DNA of 64,000 nucleotides from Chryseobacterium sp. OV279 (GCF_900128945.1 NZ_FQUD01000001.1:372001-436000), one strand, 5' to 3'; numbered from the stretch's first letter, positions 1-8,190 are shown. Numbers and translations: made by a program. The notes: generated by a model from the letters alone, not told the origin.

Positions 1-57
1 CGCACAGAGAGCAAAAGCAAAGATTTGCTGTTTTAAGGTCGGTCGTCTTTCATCCAT
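1..57 (-). CDS. Start of an unidentified gene cut by the window edge
   Basis: An ATG at position 57 on the minus strand opens a frame that stays open to the window edge (19 codons, beginning M-D-E-R-R-P-T-L-K-Q). It overlaps the last 25 bases of the dehydrogenase gene in another frame, as translationally coupled genes in one operon often do. Too little is visible to name a family. It could equally be chance, because an open frame of 19 codons is not significant. The overlap and the lack of other signals downstream are the only support. Confidence 0.35.
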   Translation of the reverse strand, partial: MDERRPTLKQQIFAFALCA

Positions 58-794
58 TGGGCTTTCCTGAACATAATCATATTTAATAAAAACGAAGGAA
101 GTAAGGATAACGATTTCATCATCCATTTCATTTTTGTGGGGAAAATTACCAGTTTTTCCTGATTTTCAATCGCTTTGGAAATAATGTTGACAGCCGTTTC
201 CACATCAGTAAGGAAAGGTTTCTTATGAAGATCATTATGATTGAGCTGTCTGAGTTTTTCAGTGTCTACATATCCGGGAGCGATGGCCGTTACAGAAATC
301 CCGAACGGTTTTAGTGCCCGACGATAAGCATCCGAAATCTGAATCACCGACCGTTTTGTTTTGGTGTAAAGACTGGAATTTTCATAATCTAATATTCCTG
401 AAACAGAAGCAATAACAGCGATGCTGCCTTTTTTCTGTCCTTTCATTGCTTTTCGGGCGACTTCAAAACAGTTGGCTGTTCCCAGAATATTGGTCTGAAG
501 CATTTCTTCCGCCTCTTCATAGGGAATTTTTCCTGCTACATCTTCGGCATAGCTTCCCGCACAATTGATGAAAATATCAAGGGGTTTTCCATCGGTTTGA
601 AAAGAACGGACTGCAGCAGCAATTGAATCCATATCACAAACGTCAGCCTGAAATAGTTTTAGATTTTCAAAAGTATTTTCGGGAAACTTTCCGGGATTTC
701 GTCCACAGATTCCTACATCGTATCCTTTTTCAAGATAATGCCGGGCAAGAGCATAGCCAATACCGGAAGTTCCGCCTGCGATAAAAACAGTCAT
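33..794 (-). CDS. Short-chain dehydrogenase/reductase (SDR family)
   Basis: A classical NAD(P)-dependent SDR of 253 residues. The Rossmann glycine motif GGTSGIG lies at residues 7-13, NCAG at 78-81, Asn102, and the catalytic set is Ser130, Tyr143 and Lys147 (Y-T-K-T-K). The C-terminal 30 residues are hydrophobic and basic (SLLPSFLLNMIMF), which suggests membrane association. That feature and the lipid-type genes upstream make a 3-ketosphinganine-reductase-like or other lipid-linked ketoreductase role possible, but the substrate cannot be read from the sequence. It lies 236 bases downstream of the patatin-like gene on the same strand, separated by a hairpin repeat, so it may or may not be in the same transcript. 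Confidence 0.88.
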   Translation of the reverse strand: MTVFIAGGTSGIGYALARHYLEKGYDVGICGRNPGKFPENTFENLKLFQADVCDMDSIAAAVRSFQTDGKPLDIFINCAGSYAEDVAGKIPYEEAEEMLQTNILGTANCFEVARKAMKGQKKGSIAVIASVSGILDYENSSLYTKTKRSVIQISDAYRRALKPFGISVTAIAPGYVDTEKLRQLNHNDLHKKPFLTDVETAVNIISKAIENQEKLVIFPTKMKWMMKSLSLLPSFLLNMIMFRKAQWMKDDRP

Positions 795-940
795 GAGAGG
801 GTTGTGATTTGAATTTTATGTAAAAATAGATTTTAAAACTGAAAGTTGGATTTTTATCAACCACAAAAGGGGCAAAAGTTTTGAACACTTTAGTGATTTT
901 AAGTGTAAAGATTGGTAGATAGAAGTTCATATAAGATTTT

Positions 941-1012
941 CAATATTCAATAGGAACGGGCTTTAGCCCGTTTAATGAAAATAATAGCAATATCATTCGG
1001 CTTTAGCCAAAA
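941..1012. repeat. Two-hairpin intergenic repeat, copy A
   Basis: Copy A of a dispersed element of about 70 bases. Hairpin 1 has arms AACGGG (955-960) and CCCGTT (967-972) around CTTTAG. Hairpin 2 has the core GGCTTTAGCC (999-1008) followed by AAAA. Related copies lie at 47703-47772, 54455-54520 and 54531-54598. The outer stem bases differ between copies but stay paired. It sits in the gap between the patatin-like and dehydrogenase genes. Confidence 0.85.
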
Positions 1013-1030
1013 TATACTTCATCATAAAAA

Positions 1031-2068
1031 TCATCCACGAATAGATTTCATCGTCTGATCAAAACCGTACTGCCACTGCATTTCCATGTCTTCTGCAAAT
1101 TGTTCATAGGTTTTCGGAAAAGAAAAATCAATCTCAAATTTTCCCCAATTGATTCCTTTTTTTAAATAATGTTCTTTTAAATCCTGCTTAATTCCCGTTG
1201 TGTCGATCTGGAAATCTGCTGAAATCTGTTCAATCTCTGAAAGTCTTTCGTTACCACTGAAACCAAGTACAGCCCGGACAAAAGCTTCTTCAACAGAACT
1301 GTATGCCTGCTTTTTTTCAATAATGATTTCTTCGGCAAGGTGGTGAGCCAGTTCAGCAGGAATAAGATCAATTGCTCCGCCAGCAAAATATTTCCCCTTA
1401 AGATAAACCGGTTCCACATAAAACATATCGGAAACGGAAATCCGGGTACTTTCGAGTAAAGAAAAATCAGTTTTTATCACTGGCATTGTTTCTACAGCAC
1501 TGTTCATCATATTTTCAGAGGGGATGATGACCTGTTCATGATTTATTTTTTCTGCGGTCTTTGGATCCGTCAAAATAATTTTTCGATAAAGTTTCCTGCC
1601 GTTTCTTTCCTGTCCTGCTTCTTTTGGATCAAAAAGGATTTCGGAACCGATGATAACGGTTGGGATCTCTTTTGAAAACTGAACGTTTTTTAAGGAGGGA
1701 AAAACTTCTGTCAGATCTTGAGGCATTTCAACCAGATATCTGCTGAAAACATCTTCAAGGTAGGGTGCACTTCTTTTGTCCAGCATTTTTTTTAATGAAA
1801 AAAGCCCTATCTGAGACAGTTTTTTCTGCTTTGTCAAAACCGTACCGGATACAAACCTGAAATATTCTTCCGACTTTAAATACGCCTTTCGGGAAATAGT
1901 ATCAGGAAAAGCATTGATCACTGTTGCCGCAAAGGCTCCACCACACGAAGCAATCATTACATCAGGCTTTATATCCATTTCTTCCAGGGCGGCATAAATT
2001 CCGAGATAAATCATGAGTCTGGTTCCGCCTCCTGAAAATAGAACAGCTCTTTTAAATTTTTCACTCAT
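1031..2068 (-). CDS. Patatin-like protein with substituted catalytic residues
   Basis: A 345-residue protein with the patatin N-terminal pattern: the oxyanion-hole stretch GGGTR at residues 13-17, then P-D-V followed by A-S-C-G-G-A at 40-45. This aligns with the usual G-T-S-A-G-A elbow, so the nucleophile position is Cys42 instead of Ser. The usual D-G-G/A motif carrying the catalytic Asp is A-G-G at 229-231, followed by the expected I-D-L-I-P. Both members of the Ser-Asp dyad are therefore replaced, and ordinary phospholipase chemistry is unlikely. It may bind lipid, use a Cys nucleophile, or have a structural role. The ATG is four bases downstream of the CdsA-like stop, so the genes are surely co-transcribed. 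Family assignment is firm; function is open. Confidence 0.85.
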   Translation of the reverse strand: MSEKFKRAVLFSGGGTRLMIYLGIYAALEEMDIKPDVMIASCGGAFAATVINAFPDTISRKAYLKSEEYFRFVSGTVLTKQKKLSQIGLFSLKKMLDKRSAPYLEDVFSRYLVEMPQDLTEVFPSLKNVQFSKEIPTVIIGSEILFDPKEAGQERNGRKLYRKIILTDPKTAEKINHEQVIIPSENMMNSAVETMPVIKTDFSLLESTRISVSDMFYVEPVYLKGKYFAGGAIDLIPAELAHHLAEEIIIEKKQAYSSVEEAFVRAVLGFSGNERLSEIEQISADFQIDTTGIKQDLKEHYLKKGINWGKFEIDFSFPKTYEQFAEDMEMQWQYGFDQTMKSIRG

Positions 2069-2072
2069 GATT

Positions 2073-2876
2073 TTAATTTTTTAAAAGGAGAGAAAGGATC
2101 CAGAAGAAAATAGGAGCATTGAAAATCAAACTGTCCATCCGGTCAAGAAGACCACCGTGTCCTGGAAGCAAGGTTCCTGTATCTTTTATTTCTGCTTTTC
2201 TTTTTAAATAAGACATCAATACATCGCCGAAAAATCCAAAAATACCAAGGATCATTCCTATAATTGTATTAACGAAAATATCTGTCTTTAGTAAGAAAAA
2301 TCCTAAGAGGTTACTTAATATTACCGTAAGAAAAACACCGCCAATAAAGCCTTCTAAAGTTTTATTGGGACTTATTGTAGGCGTGATTTTATGTTTTCCG
2401 AAGAACTTACCCATCAGGTACTGAAAAACATCATTCAATTCAGTCACAACGACCACGAATATAATTGAATTTAATCCGGAAGAGGTTTCTCTGATGAATG
2501 ATAAATGCGGAAAAGCAAACAGGCAGACCAATAAAGCAATGAAGACGCCGTAAAGTTGTTTCAAGGCTGTTTTTAAAAGAAGAAAATAAAGCAAAACGAT
2601 AATGGTCAACGCAGAACTGAACATAAAATAGTTGTCAATAGTGATAAAATACAACAGAAAAAACTGTGCGGTTCCGACAAATAACGAAGGAAGAACACGG
2701 TTTGAATTGATCTTAAACAGTCTTAAAAACTCAAAGAAACACTGAAAACTGATCCATGAAACAAAAAGCTTCATAGCGAGAGGATGTGAGATTCCCAACG
2801 CAAAAACGATGATAATGTAAACCCATGTTTTTACCCTTAAAGGAACGTCTGCAAATTTATTTTCTTCAGGCTTCAT
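2073..2876 (-). CDS. Phosphatidate cytidylyltransferase-like membrane protein (CdsA family)
   Basis: An integral membrane protein of 267 residues with many hydrophobic segments. It carries the CTP_transf_1 signature near the C-terminus: G-D-x-x-M-S-x-x-K-R at about 217-226, then KDTG (231-234), PGHGG (238-242) and LDRMDS (244-249), plus SPNKTLEG at 169-176. Enzymes of this family make CDP-diacylglycerol from CTP and phosphatidate. Here it directly follows a CDP-alcohol phosphotransferase (their ends overlap by 11 bases), giving a YnbA-YnbB-like pair as in Escherichia coli. It is probably a dedicated second enzyme rather than the housekeeping CdsA, but that is inference, since the rest of the genome is not visible. 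Confidence 0.9.
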   Translation of the reverse strand: MKPEENKFADVPLRVKTWVYIIIVFALGISHPLAMKLFVSWISFQCFFEFLRLFKINSNRVLPSLFVGTAQFFLLYFITIDNYFMFSSALTIIVLLYFLLLKTALKQLYGVFIALLVCLFAFPHLSFIRETSSGLNSIIFVVVVTELNDVFQYLMGKFFGKHKITPTISPNKTLEGFIGGVFLTVILSNLLGFFLLKTDIFVNTIIGMILGIFGFFGDVLMSYLKRKAEIKDTGTLLPGHGGLLDRMDSLIFNAPIFFWILSLLLKN

Positions 2877-3468
2877 GCAGTGATTTCTTTAATCTGATAT
2901 ACGTGCTGACCGTCAGCAGAACAATGATAAGGGCGAAAATGTATTTTGAAATCCCTGAAATATGTGCTCCGAAAAATACAGCCAATCCGTAGACTCCTAA
3001 GATCAGTGCGCGGTCGCTTTTACCCATCGGGCCATCGTAGCGGCGTTCTTTTCCAACGACTTTTCCTATCAGACCGGCAAATTCATTGATGATACTTAAT
3101 ATTATAAAGGTGACAATCAGGTATATACTTTCAGGCTGGAATTTAAGCAAAGGAAAAAAGATAATCACATCGGAAACAATGTCACCTACTTCATTTAAAA
3201 CTTCACCCAATCTGCTGGTCTGGCTGAATTTTCTTGCCATCATGCCGTCCAGAGCATTCAAAGCCATTCTTATAAGCAATCCGATGGGAAGGCTTAAAAA
3301 GAACCATTTCGACAGATCTGCATTCCAGAATAATATGCCAATAATCACCGACAGTACTATGGAACTTACCGTGATCTGGTTGGCCGTCATATTTTTCCTG
3401 TGCAGGAATAATAAAACCGGGGTGAGCAGCTGCTGGAATTTTGGTTTTAATTTATATACCGAAATCAT
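2866..3468 (-). CDS. CDP-alcohol phosphatidyltransferase family protein with variant active-site motif
   Basis: A 200-residue membrane protein. The family signature D-x2-DG-x2-AR-x8-G-x3-D-x3-D can be aligned with exact spacing at residues 71-96, but reads N71, D74-G75, A78-R79, G88, N92, D96. The first and third metal- or substrate-binding Asp are therefore Asn; the codons are AAT on the minus strand. Canonical members transfer a phospho-alcohol from CDP-diacylglycerol at the inner membrane using two metal ions. The exact spacing argues for a folded, selected protein rather than decay. First gene of a leftward operon with the CdsA-like and patatin-like genes. It resembles E. coli YnbA in length and context. 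Confidence 0.88.
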   Translation of the reverse strand: MISVYKLKPKFQQLLTPVLLFLHRKNMTANQITVSSIVLSVIIGILFWNADLSKWFFLSLPIGLLIRMALNALDGMMARKFSQTSRLGEVLNEVGDIVSDVIIFFPLLKFQPESIYLIVTFIILSIINEFAGLIGKVVGKERRYDGPMGKSDRALILGVYGLAVFFGAHISGISKYIFALIIVLLTVSTYIRLKKSLHEA

Positions 3469-3598
3469 GATGGTTATCGCTTTTTGTCATTGTGTTTATC
3501 AAATATAGAATAAAATTTTTAAGCAGAATTTATAATTCATAGCGCAGGGTTTTTCCATTTTCAAAATTTAAAAAATTGCTTTGTGTTTCTTTTTCCCA

Positions 3599-3606
3599 TA
3601 ACTTTG
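3599..3606 (+). promoter_or_regulatory. Bacteroidota -7 element upstream of pyrG
   Basis: TAACTTTG matches the TAnnTTTG consensus recognised by the Bacteroidota primary sigma factor. A TTTG at 3580-3583 could be the -33 box, although the 15-base gap is short. Transcription would begin near 3613, leaving a leader of only about ten bases before the start at 3622. This also supports the 3622 start over an upstream ATG at 3583. Confidence 0.6.
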
Positions 3607-3621
3607 CACAAACCTAATCTA

Positions 3622-5229
3622 ATGAGTAAAAAGAATACAAAGTACATCTTTGTGACAGGAGGTGTAACTTCATCTTTGGGAAAAGGAATCGTGTCTGCTT
3701 CTCTGGGACTTTTGTTAAAATCACGCGGTTTTAACGTAACGATCCAAAAACTGGATCCTTATATCAACATCGACCCGGGAACACTGAATCCATATGAACA
3801 CGGAGAATGCTATGTAACCGAAGATGGCGCAGAAACGGATCTGGATTTAGGCCACTACGAGCGTTATCTTGATGCTCCTACATCCCAAAACAACAACGTT
3901 ACGACAGGGAAAATCTACCAAACAGTTATCGAAAAAGAAAGAAAAGGAGACTTCTTAGGGAAAACAGTTCAGGTAATTCCTCATATCACCAACGAGATTA
4001 AAAGAAGAATCAAAATGCTTTCCAAGCAGAACTACGATATCATCATCACTGAGATCGGAGGAACGGTAGGAGATATTGAATCTCTTCCATACATTGAAAC
4101 TGTACGTCAGCTGAAATGGGAACTTGGTGAGAAAAATTCTATGGTGATCCACCTTACGCTGTTGCCTTATCTGGCTTCAAGCGGCGAATTGAAAACAAAA
4201 CCTTCTCAGCATTCCGTTCGTCAGTTGATGGAAAGCGGAATCATGGCAGATGTTTTGGTTTGCAGAACAGAACACAATATTCCAAAAGATCAGAGAGCGA
4301 AATTAGCTCAGTTCTGTAATGTTTCTCTGGATAATGTTATTGAATGTAAAGATTTGGAAACGATCTATGAAGTTCCGATGTACCTTCAGAAACAAAATTT
4401 TGATGATGTAGTTTTAAAAGAACTGGATCTGAAAAATGATAAAGAAGCTGATCTGAAAGACTGGAAAACTTTCCTTAAAAAATTCAAAAACCCTAAAAGA
4501 ACTGTAGAAATTGCCTTAGTAGGAAAATATATTTCTCTGCAGGATTCTTATATTTCTATTGCTGAAGCTTTCAAACATGCCGGTGCAAGTCTTGAAACGG
4601 AAGTAAAGGTGAGATGGGTATACAGTGGAGATATCACCGCTGAAAATATTAAAGAGACCTTAGGTGGTGTAGACGGAATCCTTATCGCTCCAGGTTTTGG
4701 CGATAGAGGAATTGAAGGAAAAGTACTTACGGCTCAATATGCAAGAGAGAATAAAGTTCCGATGTTGGGAATTTGTCTGGGAATGCAGATCATGACCATT
4801 GAATTTGCAAGAAACGTTCTTGGTCACTCAAAAGCTAACTCCATGGAATTTGATACTTCTACACCGGATCCTGTAATTTCTATCATGGAAGAGCAGAAGA
4901 ATGTAGTAGACAAAGGAGGTACAATGCGTCTAGGAGCATGGAAGTGTTCACTGAAAAATGCTTCTAAGCTGTATGATATCTATGGAGCTAAAAATATTTC
5001 TGAAAGACACCGTCACCGTTATGAATTCAACAGTGATTATCTTCAGGAGTTTGAAAAGAACGGTTTCCTTGCAACAGGAACAAACCCTGAAACAGGATTG
5101 GTAGAGGCTCTTGAAATGCCAGATCACCCGTTCTATGTAGGGGTGCAGTATCACCCGGAATATAAAAGTACAGTAGCAACGCCGCATCCTCTGTTCAGAG
5201 CTTTTGTGAAGGCTTGCGAAAAGAAATAA
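3622..5229 (+). CDS. pyrG: CTP synthase (glutamine-hydrolysing)
   Basis: Makes CTP from UTP, ATP and glutamine, the last step of de novo pyrimidine nucleotide synthesis. The 535-residue protein begins M-S-K-K-N-T-K-Y. The synthetase domain has the P-loop VTGGVTSSLGKG at residues 12-23, and the C-terminal class I glutamine amidotransferase domain has GICLGMQ with nucleophile Cys385 and the His-Pro-Glu of QYHPEY near 514. An ATG at 3583 is in frame, but it would add 13 residues outside the family pattern and would lie upstream of the likely promoter, so 3622 was chosen. Length is normal for the family. Confidence 0.97.
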   Translation: MSKKNTKYIFVTGGVTSSLGKGIVSASLGLLLKSRGFNVTIQKLDPYINIDPGTLNPYEHGECYVTEDGAETDLDLGHYERYLDAPTSQNNNVTTGKIYQTVIEKERKGDFLGKTVQVIPHITNEIKRRIKMLSKQNYDIIITEIGGTVGDIESLPYIETVRQLKWELGEKNSMVIHLTLLPYLASSGELKTKPSQHSVRQLMESGIMADVLVCRTEHNIPKDQRAKLAQFCNVSLDNVIECKDLETIYEVPMYLQKQNFDDVVLKELDLKNDKEADLKDWKTFLKKFKNPKRTVEIALVGKYISLQDSYISIAEAFKHAGASLETEVKVRWVYSGDITAENIKETLGGVDGILIAPGFGDRGIEGKVLTAQYARENKVPMLGICLGMQIMTIEFARNVLGHSKANSMEFDTSTPDPVISIMEEQKNVVDKGGTMRLGAWKCSLKNASKLYDIYGAKNISERHRHRYEFNSDYLQEFEKNGFLATGTNPETGLVEALEMPDHPFYVGVQYHPEYKSTVATPHPLFRAFVKACEKK

Positions 5230-5259
5230 GGTAATACTATACCATAAACGTCTTATCAT

Positions 5260-5291
5260 AAACTCAGGCTGATTATTCTCAGCTTGAGTTT
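5260..5291 (+). terminator. Strong hairpin downstream of pyrG
   Basis: AAACTCAGGCTG and CAGCTTGAGTTT form a 12-pair stem with one G-U pair and an 8-base loop, 30 bases after the pyrG stop. The bases that follow are AT-rich but lack a T-run, so it is either a weak terminator or a 3'-end stability hairpin. Confidence 0.5.
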
Positions 5292-5408
5292 ATTATATAG
5301 TAACATGGTAATGCATAGAGTTTTGATAAAAAAACAGTATTTTTGTCAGCTCAAAAAGTAGCATATTGTGATACTTGGGTTAAATTTAAAATTTTAATAT
5401 AAAATAAA

Positions 5409-7205
5409 ATGCAAGAAAACAAAGGAATCGATAAAAGTCAGATGATCAGTTTTGCGGTTTTATGTCTGGTTCTTTTCGGATTCATGTTCTATTTCCAGAA
5501 CAAGCAGTCGAAAGAAGAGCAGGTAAAAGCTCAGGAGCAGAAAATCGAGCAGGTAAAAAATGCTGTAAAACAGACTCAGGCGAGTAATATCAATCCAAAT
5601 GTAACTCCTAATGCCATTCAGACCGCCAGTTTGAACAACAAAGAGCTTAATGTGGAATTCTCAAGCTTAGGAGGACAGGTTTCTAAAGTACAGCTTTCGG
5701 AGTACAAAGCATATGATCATAAAACGGATAAGGCAGATCTTCCGCTTTATCTGATTGATAAAAAGAACTCCAACTACGGTTTTCAGTTTAAAGATAAAAC
5801 CGGAAAAGTAATCAATACTAAAGACTTAGTTTTTACACCGGCTGTTAATGGGAATGCTGTAACTATGACGGCAGATCTTAATGGTGCGGTTATTCAGTTT
5901 ATCTATACATTACTTCCAAAATATACATTAGATTTTAAAGTAAGAACAAAAGGGCTTGCCGCTGTTACTTCTGATAACAAAGCAGACTTTATCTGGGATT
6001 ACAATGTAAGAAACTTAGAAAAGGGTAGAGCTCAGGAACAGTCTCACTCCGAATTCTCATACGCTTTCAATAATTATAAAGACTATGATTATGATGGAAG
6101 AACGGAAATGAGTGAAGAAAAAGAAACTCTTAACTGGATCGGTGTAAAGCAGCAGTTTTTCACTTCTGTAATTGAAGCTAAAAATGGTTTCACGAATAGT
6201 AAAGGAAATCAGGAAGCTATCGAAGAAGGTGAATATCTTAAGAAGCTTAATTTTGAAGGATTCGTACAGATGACAGGAAGTGAGCTTAATCAGGACTTTA
6301 CCTGGTACTTTATGCCACTTGATTTACCATTGTTAAAATCTTATGACAAAAATTTTGACGAAATCTTACCATTAGGATGGTCATTTATCGGATGGATGAA
6401 CCGTTACTTCTTTATGTGGCTGTACAGCCTTATTGCAGGTTGGGGATTGTCAGCTGGTTGGGTTATTTTTGCCATGACCATCATTGTGAAGTTGATCTTA
6501 TCACCAATTATGTATAAACAGCACAAGCTAAGTGCGATGATGAAAGTGATTCGTCCTGAAATTGACGAAGTAAACGCGAAGCTGAAAGATGCAGACCCAA
6601 TGAAGAAGCAGCAGGCTACCATGGAGATCTACCGAAAGGCGGGCGTGAATCAGATGGCGGGATGTCTTCCGGCATTGGTACAGATCCCAATCTTCTATGC
6701 CTTATTCCGTTTCTTCCCGAACTTTATTGATCTTAGAGGACAAGGATTCTGGTTTGCAAAAGATTTGACTGCTTATGATGATTTGATTAAACTACCATTT
6801 AAGATTCCTTTCTTAGGAGATCATTTAAGTGTTTTTGCAATAGCGTGTACGATTGTGATCTTAATCTATACTGTAATGACTTCAGGAAATATGCAGCAGC
6901 CTCAACAGGAGGGAATGCCAAACATGAAAGTGTTGATGTATATCTTCCCGATCACATTCCTGTTCTTCCTGAATACATCAGCTTCAGGTCTTTCTTGGTA
7001 TTATTTTGTATCCAATGCGATTAACATTTTAATTATCCTGGTTATTAAATATGTGATACTGGATGAAAAGAAAATTCATGCACAGATCCAGGCGAATAAG
7101 GAAAAGCCAAAATCTGAAGGCAAGTTCCAGAAGAAAATGAGAGAGATGATGGAGAAAGCTCAGGATCAACAAAAGATTCAAGAGCAGCAGAAAAAAAAGA
7201 AATAA
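5409..7205 (+). CDS. yidC: Membrane protein insertase YidC
   Basis: Inserts proteins into the inner membrane, alone or with the Sec translocon. The 598-residue protein has an N-terminal membrane anchor (about residues 12-29), a large periplasmic domain (about 60-340) and a C-terminal 60KD_IMP insertase domain with several transmembrane helices (about 345-560). It ends in a long basic Lys/Gln-rich tail (after about 555) typical of Bacteroidota YidC and thought to contact the ribosome. The leader contains TATTTTTG at 5338-5345, a possible -7 element. Convergent with rnhB. Confidence 0.97.
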   Translation: MQENKGIDKSQMISFAVLCLVLFGFMFYFQNKQSKEEQVKAQEQKIEQVKNAVKQTQASNINPNVTPNAIQTASLNNKELNVEFSSLGGQVSKVQLSEYKAYDHKTDKADLPLYLIDKKNSNYGFQFKDKTGKVINTKDLVFTPAVNGNAVTMTADLNGAVIQFIYTLLPKYTLDFKVRTKGLAAVTSDNKADFIWDYNVRNLEKGRAQEQSHSEFSYAFNNYKDYDYDGRTEMSEEKETLNWIGVKQQFFTSVIEAKNGFTNSKGNQEAIEEGEYLKKLNFEGFVQMTGSELNQDFTWYFMPLDLPLLKSYDKNFDEILPLGWSFIGWMNRYFFMWLYSLIAGWGLSAGWVIFAMTIIVKLILSPIMYKQHKLSAMMKVIRPEIDEVNAKLKDADPMKKQQATMEIYRKAGVNQMAGCLPALVQIPIFYALFRFFPNFIDLRGQGFWFAKDLTAYDDLIKLPFKIPFLGDHLSVFAIACTIVILIYTVMTSGNMQQPQQEGMPNMKVLMYIFPITFLFFLNTSASGLSWYYFVSNAINILIILVIKYVILDEKKIHAQIQANKEKPKSEGKFQKKMREMMEKAQDQQKIQEQQKKKK

Positions 7206-7221
7206 GAAATATCTATAATAG

Positions 7222-7256
7222 AAAAGAGAAGCAAATTTTGCTTCTCTTTTTTTTTT
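7222..7256 (+). terminator. Intrinsic terminator of yidC
   Basis: GAGAAGCAAA and TTTGCTTCTC form a long stem around a very short loop, followed by a run of T to 7256. The A-rich left flank could let it also act for the convergent rnhB transcript. Confidence 0.85.
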
Positions 7257-7290
7257 GCATTGAATTGTTATCGGTAAGTATTACTTCTGA

Positions 7291-7875
7291 TTAATCATAT
7301 TTCAGTCTGAAGGATTGTCTGTGGTGTTTCGTAGGGCCATGCTTTATGAGCGCTTGCTGATGGGCTTTAGTAGCATACCCGAAATTGGTATTCCAGCTGT
7401 ATTCCGGATGTTCTTCGTGAAGTTCGATCATTAGCTTATCTCTGTAGTTTTTAGCAAGAATAGAAGCTGCCGCAATAGATAATACTTTTGAATCACCTTT
7501 TATAATACATTGGTGAGGAATGAAATTATAAGGATGAAATTTATTTCCATCTACTAAAATAAGTTCAGGTCTTATTGTTAATTGATCCAGTGCACGGTGC
7601 ATAGCGTGGATACTCGCATTAAGAATATTGTGTTCATCTATAAACTCCGGAGGTAGTTCTGCAATGGCGTAATTTTTTACATTGTCTTTAATGTAGCTAT
7701 CCAGATCCATTCTCGTTTTGAATGTTAACTTCTTTGAATCATTGACAAGATTTTGCTGAAAACTATCGTCTAAGATAACCGCTGCAGCAACCACAGGTCC
7801 GCTCAGGCATCCTCGCCCAACTTCATCACATCCAGCTTCAATATAAAGATCTGTCCATTTTTGCAATAAATCCAT
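7291..7875 (-). CDS. rnhB: Ribonuclease HII
   Basis: Removes RNA from RNA-DNA hybrids, including single ribonucleotides misincorporated in DNA. The 194-residue protein has the characteristic GCDEVGRGCLSGPVVAAAV stretch with catalytic Asp17 and Glu18. A further LVDGN motif supplies another metal-binding Asp, and SILAKNYRD follows. Length matches the family. Convergent with yidC, with the shared hairpin between them. Confidence 0.96.
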   Translation of the reverse strand: MDLLQKWTDLYIEAGCDEVGRGCLSGPVVAAAVILDDSFQQNLVNDSKKLTFKTRMDLDSYIKDNVKNYAIAELPPEFIDEHNILNASIHAMHRALDQLTIRPELILVDGNKFHPYNFIPHQCIIKGDSKVLSIAAASILAKNYRDKLMIELHEEHPEYSWNTNFGYATKAHQQALIKHGPTKHHRQSFRLKYD

Positions 7876-8128
7876 AAAATTATTTATACTATTTAGTAAA
7901 TGAGATGTAAAAATAGTAAAAATTGCATTTTGAGGTGATGTGTATTTTTTTAATATATATGTCGAATTTAATAAACATATTGCTTCTTTTTAACACAATG
8001 GTTGTATAGTGTTAAATGGCGATAGTTTTGATTGTTTTTAAATAATGGCCTTTTTTATTAATATATTTCTAAGTATTTAACTTATTGTTGCTTTGTTGTT
8101 TGTTAAATTAAATATTTTTAACGAAATG
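7876..8128. other. AT-rich intergenic region with an operator-like inverted repeat
   Basis: The gap between divergent rnhB and the first SusC gene. It holds a perfect 7-base inverted repeat, TTAACAC (7990-7996) and GTGTTAA (8009-8015), with a 12-base spacer. The repeat sits about 115 bases upstream of the SusC promoter and is a candidate regulator site. No gene was recognised. Confidence 0.45.
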
Positions 8129-8160
8129 TTTGGTGATTTTAAGAAAGTTTCACATATTTG
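8129..8160 (+). promoter_or_regulatory. Promoter of SusC-SusD unit 1
   Basis: TTTG (8129-8132), a 20-base spacer and CATATTTG (8153-8160) fit the Bacteroidota -33/-7 pattern with one mismatch. The spacer carries AAGAAAGTTT, shared with the promoters of the other two SusC genes. The predicted leader is about 25 bases. Confidence 0.7.
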
Positions 8161-8190
8161 CAATCATAAAAAAAAATAATCAATTTAAAT

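Noticed and set aside
730..930. 66-codon minus-strand frame overlapping the dehydrogenase start
   Set aside because: It is AT-rich, without domain features, and overlaps the real gene start in another frame.
3086..3508. 140-codon plus-strand frame
   Set aside because: It is antisense to the CDP-alcohol phosphotransferase, which has a clear motif; a shadow frame.
3583..3621. Longer N-terminus of CTP synthase
   Set aside because: It lies upstream of the -7 element and does not fit the family start M-x-K-x-T-K-Y-I-F-V-T-G-G.
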